Shown here in pieces: positions 44,898 through 53,678 of a stretch of 64,000 nucleotides of DNA. Numbering within the stretch: position 1 is the stretch's first letter; each line of letters starts with the position of its first letter. The translations under genes and the position numbers were made by a program. The notes beneath the pieces were generated by a model. It had not been told where the DNA came from, did no database searches, and was given only the letters and a program-made list of their open reading frames with translations. Origin of the DNA: Isoetes taiwanensis (taxonomy: Eukaryota > Streptophyta > Lycopodiopsida > Isoetales > Isoetaceae); the NCBI GenBank assembly GCA_021234155.1, contig JAJEKV010000042.1, positions 2,231,257-2,295,256 of the forward strand. The letters run 5' to 3'.

Positions 44898-46847
44898 TTG
44901 CACCCGCCAGTGACTTATTTGCGCAATAGATTGAAAGACCGTTTGGTTTTTTGGAAATCTTTTTGTTCTTCTGCAATGGTGCTTGATTGGGTCAGTAATG
45001 GTTATACTCTTCCTTGGCTCCTTGGCCCCCCTAGTCAACCTTGGTCTAAGCCAAACCATAAGCCTGTGCAGCAACATGCAGAGTTTGTTAGGGGTGCTAT
45101 CAAGGATTTGCTTGCCTCCGGTGCTGCTACAGTCTCAGAATCAATTCCTTTCATATGCTCACCCTTGAGCGTAGTCCCTAAAGCTGGAAACAAATTGCGT
45201 CTTATTTTGGACCTTCGCTATGTTAATAGTTGCTTAGCTCATATTCCCTTTAAATATGAAACTATAAAGGAGATCCGTGATGTTGTCAAGCCTAATGATG
45301 CCTTGTTTACGTTCGATCTCCATTCTGGATACCATCATGTAGACATTAATCCTGTCTGTTGGACATATCTTGGTTTCGAGTTTGAGGGTGCTCACTACGT
45401 GTTTACATCCTTGCCTTTTGGTCTTTCGTCTGCATGCTACGTATTTACCAAGCTAATGCGTCAGATGGTCCGCTTATGGCGTTCTAGAGGATGCCGTTGC
45501 ATTCCCTATATAGATGACTTCTTATTTGCTACTTCTGTTTCTAATTTTACAAATGTTAAGGCTTTGGTGATGCAGGATTTTGAGGCAGCTGGCTTTGTTT
45601 TAGCCCTGCATAAGTGCCAGCTAGAATGCTCTCATGTGGCCAAGTTCTTGGGATTTGTGGTTGACTCATCCTCAGGCTCCTTGTCCATTGCCCCTGCAAG
45701 ACGCCAAAAATTTTTCAACTTAGCCTCCAAGCTCCTGACTAAGGTCTGCATTCCAGCGCGAACATTAGCCTCTTTTATGGGTATGATTGAGTCTTTCCGT
45801 ATGGTTTTTGGCCCTTTTTCCAAACTCTTATCATTTAATCTTGCTAGGCTATATGCTTCCATTACATCTTGGTCCCAACATTTGCAGTTATCCCCATCTG
45901 AGCATGCGGAAATTTACCTTTGGTCCTCCTCCTTCGATCTCCTTAATAATGCTTACATTTGGGAACCCCTTAACCCTTCCATTTCTTTATGCTATGATGC
46001 TAGTAACTCGGGATGGGGAGTTTGGCTTCATGGTTCTTTTCCGAGTACAGATTTTGCCGGTACTTTCTCTGATGCTGAGAAATCTTCATCCTCAACTGCC
46101 CGTGAGCTTTCTGCCCTATTCCATTTTCTTGAGGACCGGGCTCAGTCCTTGCAAAACTCCCAGGTCACAGCTTTTGGCGATTCCTTAAATGCATACTTTA
46201 TCCTTTCAAAGGGCGGATCTCGTATTAGTAACCTACATTCCTTGTGTATCAGGATCTTTATATTGTGCTCCAAGCATAGGATTACCCTTAAACCAGCCTG
46301 GATTCCTCGGAACCTAAACCAGTGGGCTGACTATCTATCAAAGCTTATTGATTTTGATGACTATATGTTATCTGATGCAGCTTTTTCCTTGATAGATATG
46401 AGATGGGGTCCGCATGATTGGGATCGTTTTGCCAATGCTCATAATGCTCGTACTTCTAAGTTTAACTGTTGGCACCCACATCCTAGTTTTTTATCACCGC
46501 CCGATGCTTTCTCTCAATCATGGTCCAACAATAACAGCTATTGCTTTCCTCCTCCGAGCCTTGTAGCTAAGACTGTCGCCTTTGCCCTTGCATGTAAGTG
46601 TGATATCACGTTAGTCATTTTCCATTGGGAGTCTGCTCCTTGGTGGCCAGTGCTTCATGATGAGTTTGGGAATTGGCTTGCTTGCTTTATAGACCATTTA
46701 TATTTTCCAGCCGGTGGATATGCTTTGCATGGCGCTTCTAGATCCTCTTTACCTTGTGGAAAACCTACTAGTCCGATGATTGCGCTTCGACTTCGTGCTT
46801 CTGACATGGTGAGTTTTGTGTTTTGTTTCAGATGTTTTCAGTTCTGA
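44898..46847 (+). CDS. reverse transcriptase-RNase H polyprotein of the YR retrotransposon
   Basis: An open frame of about 650 codons. No ATG near its 5' end fits well: the frame is open from 44859 and the first Met comes after conserved sequence, so a spliced or non-AUG start is likely. RT motifs are RLILDLRYVN (101-110), FDLHSGYHH (139-147), LPFGL (172-176) and the catalytic YIDD (204-207). RNase H acidic residues are seen at D367, E403, D428 and D478. WGPHDWDRFA (503-512) followed by a PPDAF segment is the conserved C-terminal region of DIRS/Ngaro RT proteins. Its 3' end overlaps the recombinase frame by 32 bp. Confidence 0.92.
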   Translation: MHPPVTYLRNRLKDRLVFWKSFCSSAMVLDWVSNGYTLPWLLGPPSQPWSKPNHKPVQQHAEFVRGAIKDLLASGAATVSESIPFICSPLSVVPKAGNKLRLILDLRYVNSCLAHIPFKYETIKEIRDVVKPNDALFTFDLHSGYHHVDINPVCWTYLGFEFEGAHYVFTSLPFGLSSACYVFTKLMRQMVRLWRSRGCRCIPYIDDFLFATSVSNFTNVKALVMQDFEAAGFVLALHKCQLECSHVAKFLGFVVDSSSGSLSIAPARRQKFFNLASKLLTKVCIPARTLASFMGMIESFRMVFGPFSKLLSFNLARLYASITSWSQHLQLSPSEHAEIYLWSSSFDLLNNAYIWEPLNPSISLCYDASNSGWGVWLHGSFPSTDFAGTFSDAEKSSSSTARELSALFHFLEDRAQSLQNSQVTAFGDSLNAYFILSKGGSRISNLHSLCIRIFILCSKHRITLKPAWIPRNLNQWADYLSKLIDFDDYMLSDAAFSLIDMRWGPHDWDRFANAHNARTSKFNCWHPHPSFLSPPDAFSQSWSNNNSYCFPPPSLVAKTVAFALACKCDITLVIFHWESAPWWPVLHDEFGNWLACFIDHLYFPAGGYALHGASRSSLPCGKPTSPMIALRLRASDMVSFVFCFRCFQF

Positions 46848-47808
46848 GTTTTGGATGTCTATGGATAATGCGGATTCGGAGATATGTCATTTATTGTCCC
46901 TGCTGAAGGGTTATACACTAAGTGCGAGGGCTCCAAACACCTTGAAAGCTTACCGACAACCTTGGTTTGAATTTAAGTCTTGGTGCGTGTCCAAAAACCT
47001 CTCATTTTTACCCTCATCTTCCATGACTGTTTATCTTTACATCACTAAGATCTTGTCATCTTCACCTTCTCTTTCACGAGTCAATAACATCTTGGCATCC
47101 ATTGCTTTCCATCACCAGGTTGCAGGTCTTGGTAAACCTACTAAACACCCTCTGGTTTCCCTTGTTCGCGATCTAGCCAGACGAAATATTCCATCTAGTA
47201 TCAACAAGAAGCAACCTTTGTTACCCCACATGGTCAGGAGAATTATTGATACCTTTGCGGGACCTTTAGCAACGTTGTTAGATGTCATGCGCTGCACAGC
47301 TCTTGTCTTAGCTTTCTCGGCCTTTTTGCGTAGCTCGGAACTGCTTTCTTTACATTGGCATGAAATAATTTTCCTTTCCTCGCATGCTAGTCTCTACATC
47401 CGATCCTCTAAAACTGATCAAAATGCTGTAGGTTCTTGGGTTTCTATTGCTCGTCTGGGTGGTTCATATTGCCCAGGCCAACTGCTTGAGCGCCTTATCT
47501 ATATGGGAAAATTTAGAGCTGTGGATAGTCCATCAGGTGGTTTTCTTTTCCGTGGTATTCATTGCTCTGCATCTGGCCCTGCACTCCGTAAGAGTGTGAT
47601 CTCTTACTCCACCCTCCGTTCATGGTTCCGATATTGCTTGCAATCTATTGGAGAGGATCCTGATGCTTTTGGTACTCATTCTGGTAGACGGGGTGGAGCT
47701 ACTACTGCTGCAGCTTTTAATGTTCCAGATCGTTTATTTAAAGCCCATGGTCGGTGGTCCTCTGAGTCTGCAAAAGATGGTTATGTGATTCCAGCCTTGC
47801 GTGAATAG
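46816..47808 (+). CDS. tyrosine recombinase of the YR retrotransposon
   Basis: 330 codons, with the first ATG in the RT overlap and a second at 46852-46857 (MSMDNAD). An N-terminal SAM-like core-binding region (residues 35-125) precedes the catalytic domain. Catalytic residues are visible as R172 (FLRSSELLSLHW), K199 (SSKT), H288 and R291 (HSGRRGG), H311 (HGRW) and nucleophile Y323 (DGYVIP). The complete R-K-HxxR-H-Y set implies a working enzyme that would join the circular cDNA into the genome. It lies +1 relative to the RT frame, so translation may use reinitiation or frameshifting. Confidence 0.93.
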   Translation: MCFVSDVFSSEFWMSMDNADSEICHLLSLLKGYTLSARAPNTLKAYRQPWFEFKSWCVSKNLSFLPSSSMTVYLYITKILSSSPSLSRVNNILASIAFHHQVAGLGKPTKHPLVSLVRDLARRNIPSSINKKQPLLPHMVRRIIDTFAGPLATLLDVMRCTALVLAFSAFLRSSELLSLHWHEIIFLSSHASLYIRSSKTDQNAVGSWVSIARLGGSYCPGQLLERLIYMGKFRAVDSPSGGFLFRGIHCSASGPALRKSVISYSTLRSWFRYCLQSIGEDPDAFGTHSGRRGGATTAAAFNVPDRLFKAHGRWSSESAKDGYVIPALRE

Positions 47809-47912
47809 CTTCTAGTTTCTCGTTCTTTAGGCCTTGCTTCAACCGACACCTCAGAAGCTTTGTTAGAGTTCGGCATTTCTAGTGGTACACACTTTTCCTG
47901 CCTCTTTTTCAG

Positions 47913-47994
47913 CATGTATTCTGTTTTGTGTTGTTTAAGAGATGCCCATGGAGGTGGTTCTTTCCATATGTTTCCACACCTAGTAGTTCTAGAA
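47913..47994 (+). repeat. B1 repeat of the YR retrotransposon
   Basis: 82 bp from CATGTATTCTGTTTTG to TAGTTCTAGAA. Its last AA is shared with the first AA of A2. It is matched by B2 at 48700-48781. Confidence 0.9.
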
Positions 47995-48161
47995 GTGACA
48001 TTTACCTTCATTTTCAAGGAATTGAAGGTAAATGAAGTTCTTGAACTACTAGGTAGTTGCTTGACAGTTATTTTGTCCTTTGTGAAAGCCTCCTATTTAG
48101 TTCCCTTGTCTCGCAGGTTTTCCTCCATCAGCTTCCTTAACGAGCATCTCTTCCTTCTTGC
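47993..48161 (+). repeat. A2 repeat of the YR retrotransposon
   Basis: A second copy of the left terminus, immediately after B1, giving the internal B1-A2 junction that templates the circle junction in split-direct-repeat elements. Confidence 0.9.
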
Positions 48162-48699
48162 GATTGTTCAGCCCCACCCACCCACCCTTTGTTTTACCAT
48201 TAAGCCTTAAGTGGAGTTTTCTTGGTTTTTAGCCTAGTGACAATTGGAGGCTTTCATGCCTAGTTGGTGGCCTTAGTGCCTGGATGGAGGCCCCGTGCCT
48301 GGTTGGTGACCCTAGAGTCATGGTGGGCCTTGTGCCTGTGGAAGGCCCTAGAGCCTGGATGAGCCCGATGGGCCTTTTACCTCATTTTCTTGTTGTTTTT
48401 GCAGATATCAAGCTGAAGGGACGTGATAGTTGAGCTACCAAGTTGGGAAGGGAGCCTACACTCTGGTTACAAGATTGTTGCGGTTGAACTTGGCGCGAGC
48501 ATTATTCTCTTCTTCTTGCCAACTTGCATGTGCTATACCTGTGTACCCATCCCAACAAGGCTGGTAGGCCTGAGGGTATTTTGTTTTCATCTTTGGCTGG
48601 TTAGTGATTCTATTATGGTCAGGGTTTTTCCTCGAAAACCCGGAAGGGCGAGGTTTTTTAATCCCGATTATAATGGTTTCACTGATTCAAGCATAGCAT
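48162..48699 (+). repeat. A2-B2 spacer with GCCTGGATGG-type short repeats
   Basis: 48245-48380 holds degenerate 20-30 bp units around GCCTGGWTGGTGGCC / GGCCCTAGAGCCTGGATG. The remainder has no recognisable content. It is part of the element's 3' region. Confidence 0.6.
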
Positions 48700-48781
48700 C
48701 ATGTATTCTGTTTTGTGTTGTTAAAGAGATGCCCATGGAGGTGGTTCTTTCCATATGTTTCCACACCTAGTAGTTCTAGAA
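48700..48781 (+). repeat. B2 terminal repeat (right end) of the YR retrotransposon
   Basis: Copy of B1, ending TAGTTCTAGAA directly against flanking TTTTATAAC. Confidence 0.9.
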
Positions 48782-48849
48782 TTTTATAACTTTTGCCAGA
48801 ATGCTATATTAGAAGGTAATAATTAAATTTTTGAAATGGCAGCAGTAAC

Positions 48850-49045
48850 AAGTTAGAGTTAACAAAGGCAGATGCTTGCAGCCTGAGACACTTGGCTAAT
48901 AGCAAACTTGCTGTTAATGCAGAAACGGTTGAAAGCCCAAGGTGTGGAAATGACCACAGGATGTGGATGCCTAGAAACAGTTCATCAAAGGCAAATGCTT
49001 GCAACTTAAGACACTCGGCTAATAGCAAACTTGCTGTTAAGAAAG
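48850..49045 (+). pseudogene. possible right part of the RNase H-like gene, internally duplicated
   Basis: A plus frame reads KADACSLRHLANSKLAVNAE and, 124 bp later, SKANACNLRHSANSKLAV. The two 54-bp stretches (from about 48863 and 48987) are direct duplicates. The KADxxxxxxLANxxAV pattern recalls the ADALANLAV tail of RNase H. It lies 70-260 bp right of the retrotransposon end. Linkage to the left part is inference. Confidence 0.3.
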
Positions 49046-49303
49046 TATTTTATAAATGTGTATTGAGTTATTTGTGGATAATAGAATCGGAATAAATTAG
49101 ACCAGCTTGGTGCAGCAATTTTGAATTACTGTCACGAATGAGACATTGTGATTTATGAAGCAATAATGGCTAACTTATCTAAGAAAACGTGAATTCAAGT
49201 TCTTATTTTGTTGATTTGTATTGAAAGTGTGTGTTGTTCAACAGATTGATGTTCAAAATGAGTTGTGTTTTTTTGGGTCAATATCATTCCATAATTCGTT
49301 TGA

Positions 49304-49728
<425 letters not shown>

Positions 49729-49852
49729 GTTGATATAACAGGAGCATTTGTTCAATGTTCTTTCACTTACACTGCTAAATAACTTGAATTGAAGAGTTGA
49801 AGCATAATTCGGAAAGCCACATTTCTTTAAGTTTGAACTGTTCTGTGAAATG

Positions 49853-49975
49853 CAGCTACATGGACTTGAAGCAGATAAAGTCACATATGCAAACATTTTT
49901 GTTGCATGTGCAGATGTCAGAGCTTTAGGATTGGGTAAGCTCATTCACTCATATCTCTTGAAAGCTTACCTAGTT
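49853..49975 (+). pseudogene. pentatricopeptide-repeat (PPR) protein fragment
   Basis: The plus strand encodes LHGLEADKVTYANIFVACAD followed by VRALGLGKLIHSYLLKA. This is a typical plant PLS-class PPR repeat (GxxPdxxTyxxvLxaCaxxxxlxxGkxIHxxxxk). Only about one repeat remains. It lies 125 bp after the Ca2+-ATPase fragment on the same strand. Confidence 0.75.
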
Positions 49976-50540
49976 ACTTAGTAACCTCACTGCATCGCAT
50001 GTCCTGTGTAGGCTAAAGAAGAACCAGCTATTCAAGGAAAAGAATGAATGGTAGTAGGCAGGCTATGCTGGTGAACTCCACTTTTGTATAAAAATATGTA
50101 AGTTGTTTTATCTGAGGTGGCGTTCAGATTTAGTTTAATTTAACGGAAAAATATTTGATATAATCCATTAGCTCAATTAATTGTTTTGAAATCTACAGGT
50201 CTCTCTTTTGCATGGTGATGCTCTAGAGTCCAATACATTGTGGACCGTTTTACAAATATGGCCAGCTGGATCAATCAATCTTCTGGATGTAAGTATCATT
50301 TTCATTTAAAAGAGGTGAGTACTTTTTGTGTCTTGGAAGGGAACATCTCAAAATTGCAGCATAGACATTCTTCGTTATAATGTCAATACTTTGATTGGAT
50401 ACTACTTCATCTACATTATCAAAAGAATTTAATGAAACCACACTTTTGTTCTTAATTTGAAGTGCTATTTTCCTGTGTAGATCTTTGTTGTTTCAAGATT
50501 TCGTATAGTCGTTTTAAAATAGCTTAAAAGAGCACCTAAT
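49976..50540. other. no gene seen
   Basis: AT-rich connector between the gene fragments and the tandem array. No feature can be supported. Confidence 0.4.
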
Positions 50541-52720
50541 ACAGAAAAAACAATAGGTAAGACCTACATGCTGTTTTTTAGGTTTTATTAAGAACCACAT
50601 GTCTGTGAGGAAAGCAGCACTTGAAAACTGCAGCTACTATTAGAAAAGACATATAGAGCGGATGTTATACTACATGTAGATAAACCTTGAGAAAGTGAAA
50701 CAACAGTTAAAACTTACACGTTATTTTTAAGTTATTAAAAGCCACATGTCTACTGTAGAGGAAACCAACACTTGAAAACTGCACCTATTTTTAGATTCAA
50801 CATGTAGAAATAGATGTTATTCTACATGTAGATCTTTGTAAAACCTACACGTCATCTTTGTAAGGTTTATGAAGAACCACGTCTGCTTTGAGGAAAACAA
50901 CATTTGAATACTACAGCTGTTATTAGAAACAACATTAGAAACAGATGTTATCCTACATGTAGATTAATCTTGAGAAAGTGAAACAACAGGTAAATAATAC
51001 ATGTCTAACAAAAAGCCACATGTCTGCTTTGAGGAAATCAACACACCTATTTTTATAAACAACATGTAGAAAGAGATGCTAATCCTGAGGGTAGATAAAT
51101 GTGCTCAAACAAAACAACATGTAAAAACTACATGTCACCTTCTGAATTTAACAAAAAGCCACATGTCTGCTTTGAGGAAATCAACACACCTATTTTTATA
51201 AACAACATGTAGAAAGAGATGCTAATCCTACAGGTAGATAAATGTGCTCAAACAAAAACAACATGTAAAAACTACACCTGAATTTAACAAAAAGCCACAT
51301 GTCTGCTTTGAGGAAATCAACACACCTACTTTTAGAAACAACATGTAGAAAGAGATGCTAATCCTACAGGTAGATAAATGTGCTCAAACAAAAACAACAT
51401 GTAAAAACTACATGTCACCTTCTGAATTTAACAAAAGGCAACATGTCTGCTTTGAGGAAATCAACACACCTACTTTTAGAAACAACATGTAGAAAGAGAT
51501 GCTAATCCTACAGGTAGATAAATGTGCTCAAACAAAAACAACATGTAAAAACTACATGTCACCTTCTGAATTTAACAAAAGGCAACATGTCTGCTTTGAG
51601 GAAATCAACACACCTACTTTTAGAAAACATGTAGATCTTTGTAAAACCTACACGTCATCTTTGTAAGGTTTATGAAGAACCACGTCTGCTTTGAGGAAAA
51701 CAACATTTGAATACTACAGCTGTTATTAGAAACAACATTAGAAACAGATGTTATCCTACATGTAGATTAATCTTGAGAAAGTGAAACAACAGGTAAATAA
51801 TACATGTCTAACAAAAAGCCACATGTCTGCTTTGAGGAAATCAACACACCTATTTTTATAAACAACATGTAGAAAGAGATGCTAATCCTACAGGTAGATA
51901 AATGTGCTCAAACAAAAACATGTAAAAACTACATGTCACCTTCCCTCAATTTAACAAAAAGCCACATGTCTGCTTTGAGGAAATCAACACACCTATTTTT
52001 TATAAACAACATGTAGAAAGAGATGCTAATCCTACTGGGTAGATAAATGTGCTCAAACAAAAACAACATGTAAAAACTACATGTCACCTTCTGAATTTAA
52101 CAAAAGGCAACATGTCTGCTTTGAGGAAATCAACACACCTACTTTTAGAAACAACATGTAGAAAGAGATGCTAATCCTACAGGTAGATAAATGTGCTCAA
52201 ACAAAAACAACATGTAAAAACTACATGTCACCTTCTGAATTTAACAAAAGGCAACATGTCTGCTTTGAGGAAATCAACACACCTACTTTTAGAAACAACA
52301 TGTAGAAAGAGATGCTAATCCCTGGGTAGATAAATGTGCTCAAACAAAAACAACATGTAAAAACTACATGTCACCTTCCTCAATTTAACAAAAGGCAACA
52401 TGTCCGCTTTGAGGAAATCAACACACCTACTTTTAGAAACAACATGTAGAAAGAGATGCTAATCCCTGGTGGGTAGATAAATGTGCTCAAACAAAAACAA
52501 CATGTAAAAACTACATGTCACCTTTACGAATTTAACAAAAGCCACACATATGCTTTGAGGAAATCAACACACCTACTTTTAGAAACAACATGTAGAAAGA
52601 GATGCTAATCCTACAGGTAGATAAATGTGCTCAAACAAAAACAACATGTAAAAACTACATGTCACCTTCTGAATTTAACAAAAAGCCACACATAGTTTTT
52701 AGCAAATCCGGACAAAAACT
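50541..52720. repeat. tandem array of about 144-bp units with higher-order structure
   Basis: Roughly 14-15 units, each with CACATGTCTGCTTTGAGGAA, AACAACATGTAGAAAGAGAT, GTAGATAAATGTGCTCAAAC and AAAAACTACATGTCACCTTC. The left units (50560-51000) are more diverged. The block starting GTAGATCTTTGTAAAACC occurs at 50828 and 51631, an 803-bp higher-order repeat. Small insertions vary the CCTACAGGTAG site between units. ACATGT palindromes occur several times per unit. No open frame spans units. Confidence 0.9.
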
Positions 52721-53035
52721 CTACGTAGTCTTTTGATGTCTTTTTTTGTAAAAGAACAACACTTGAAAACAACACTTGAAAACAACATGTTGACTTTTGA
52801 TGTTTTTGCAAGAACCACATGTAGAGAAAGTTGCAAAATTCTACGTGTAGATTTTTGGAAAAAAAAAGACATGTCTAAAATTTATGCTAAAAAACCACAC
52901 GTCATTTCTAGCAAATCCGGACAAAAAACAACACTGTAGTTTTTTGGTGTTGTTTTTTTGCAAAAAAGACACTAAAAAACAACATGTGGACCCAGTTTTG
53001 GGGTGGTATATATGCACAAGAAATAAGAAAATCCC
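52721..53035. repeat. diverged array edge with AACAACATGT and GCAAATCCGGACAAAAA
   Basis: TAGCAAATCCGGACAAAAA occurs at about 52698 and 52908. AACAACACTTGAAAAC is directly repeated at about 52755. This connects the array to the 3' side of the H3-fusion gene. Confidence 0.6.
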
Positions 53036-53039
53036 TAAA

Positions 53040-53414
53040 CTAGCGGGAATCTCCTCGGATTCTTCGCGCCAAATGTATATCTTTGGGCATAATGGTGACT
53101 CTTTTAGCATGAATGGCGCACAGGTTGGCATCGCTCAAAATCTCAATGAGGTAGGCTTCAACAGCTTCCTGAAGCGCAAGTAAAGCAAAAGCCTGAAACC
53201 TCATATTGGTCTTGAACTCTTGAGTAATTTCTCGAACCAGTCGCTGGAAGGGTAGCCGGCGTATCAAGGGCTCAGTAGTCTTCTGATACTTACGTATTTC
53301 GCGCAGGGCTACTGTGCCTGGTCGGAACCTGTGGGTTTTTCTCGGCTTGGCAGGTGGGTTGGGCAATGATAAGGTCTTGCCACCAGTCGAGAGGTGTTTT
53401 GCCCTTTGTACCAT
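53040..53414 (-). CDS. histone H3-like open frame (H3 part alone)
   Basis: From the ATG at 53414 the frame encodes 124 residues, close to the 135 of H3, and has [13 protein letters not shown] where H3 has MARTKQTARKSTGGK. In canonical H3 numbering it has F41 (as plant H3.1) but F87 and L90 (L90 as plant H3.3). C110, the acidic and basic residues of the core and the PKDIxLARRIRG C-terminus are kept. Loop 1 has no extra residue, unlike CENH3. Compared with H3 it has L-to-P in TEPLIRR and changes in the alpha-2 helix. If translation started here a nucleosome-competent variant is conceivable. No promoter was identified. Confidence 0.7.
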   Translation of the reverse strand: MVQRAKHLSTGGKTLSLPNPPAKPRKTHRFRPGTVALREIRKYQKTTEPLIRRLPFQRLVREITQEFKTNMRFQAFALLALQEAVEAYLIEILSDANLCAIHAKRVTIMPKDIHLARRIRGDSR

Positions 53415-53678
53415 CCGTTCCCGACGTTGCGCCGAGGTGGTCTTGCCGATCGCAGCATCCTTCTGCAGTCGGGTCTTGTAATGGACGCCTCCCCTTGTTG
53501 GTTTCGTAAGCTTCCTCTTCCTGTTACCCCATCTTTCATCTGTTTCATGAACAACATGTTGATCTCCCTCCTGAACAACATGTTGATCTGCGCTCCGCTG
53601 TGTTTGGGCAACTTCCTCTGCTCTACGGATACGCTCTCTCTCAGCATCCCGGGCCTCCCTGTCCTGGCGCACTTGAGT

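Larger units (their letters stand above)
42247..48781 (+). mobile_element. complete tyrosine-recombinase retrotransposon (DIRS/Ngaro-type), 6.5 kb
   Basis: The element has three open frames in the order gag (42767-43525), RT-RNase H (44898-46847) and tyrosine recombinase (46816-47808). Its repeats follow the split-direct-repeat plan: A1 at 42247-42415, B1 at 47913-47994 joined directly to A2 at 47993-48161, and B2 at 48700-48781. A1 and A2 differ at about 3 of 169 positions, B1 and B2 at about one of 82. All junctions share AA. Such elements replicate through a circular DNA joined by the recombinase and make no target duplication; none is seen here. Intact frames and near-identical repeats suggest recent insertion. 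I know of few reports of this class in land plants. Confidence 0.92.

Noticed and set aside
46809-46831. A 23-nt intron (GTGAGT...TTTCAG) at the RT/recombinase overlap
   Set aside because: It has good-looking ends but is far too short for plant splicing. Overlapping frames are a simpler reading.
50541-52720. Regularly spaced repeats resembling a CRISPR array
   Set aside because: The units are about 144 bp and similar over their full length, with no unique spacers and no cas genes. Introns and the other genes show a eukaryotic genome.
53040-53672. A centromeric H3 (CENH3) gene next to a satellite array
   Set aside because: Loop 1 has no extra residue and the core ([17 protein letters not shown]) follows canonical H3, not CENH3. 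The proximity to tandem repeats is not enough.
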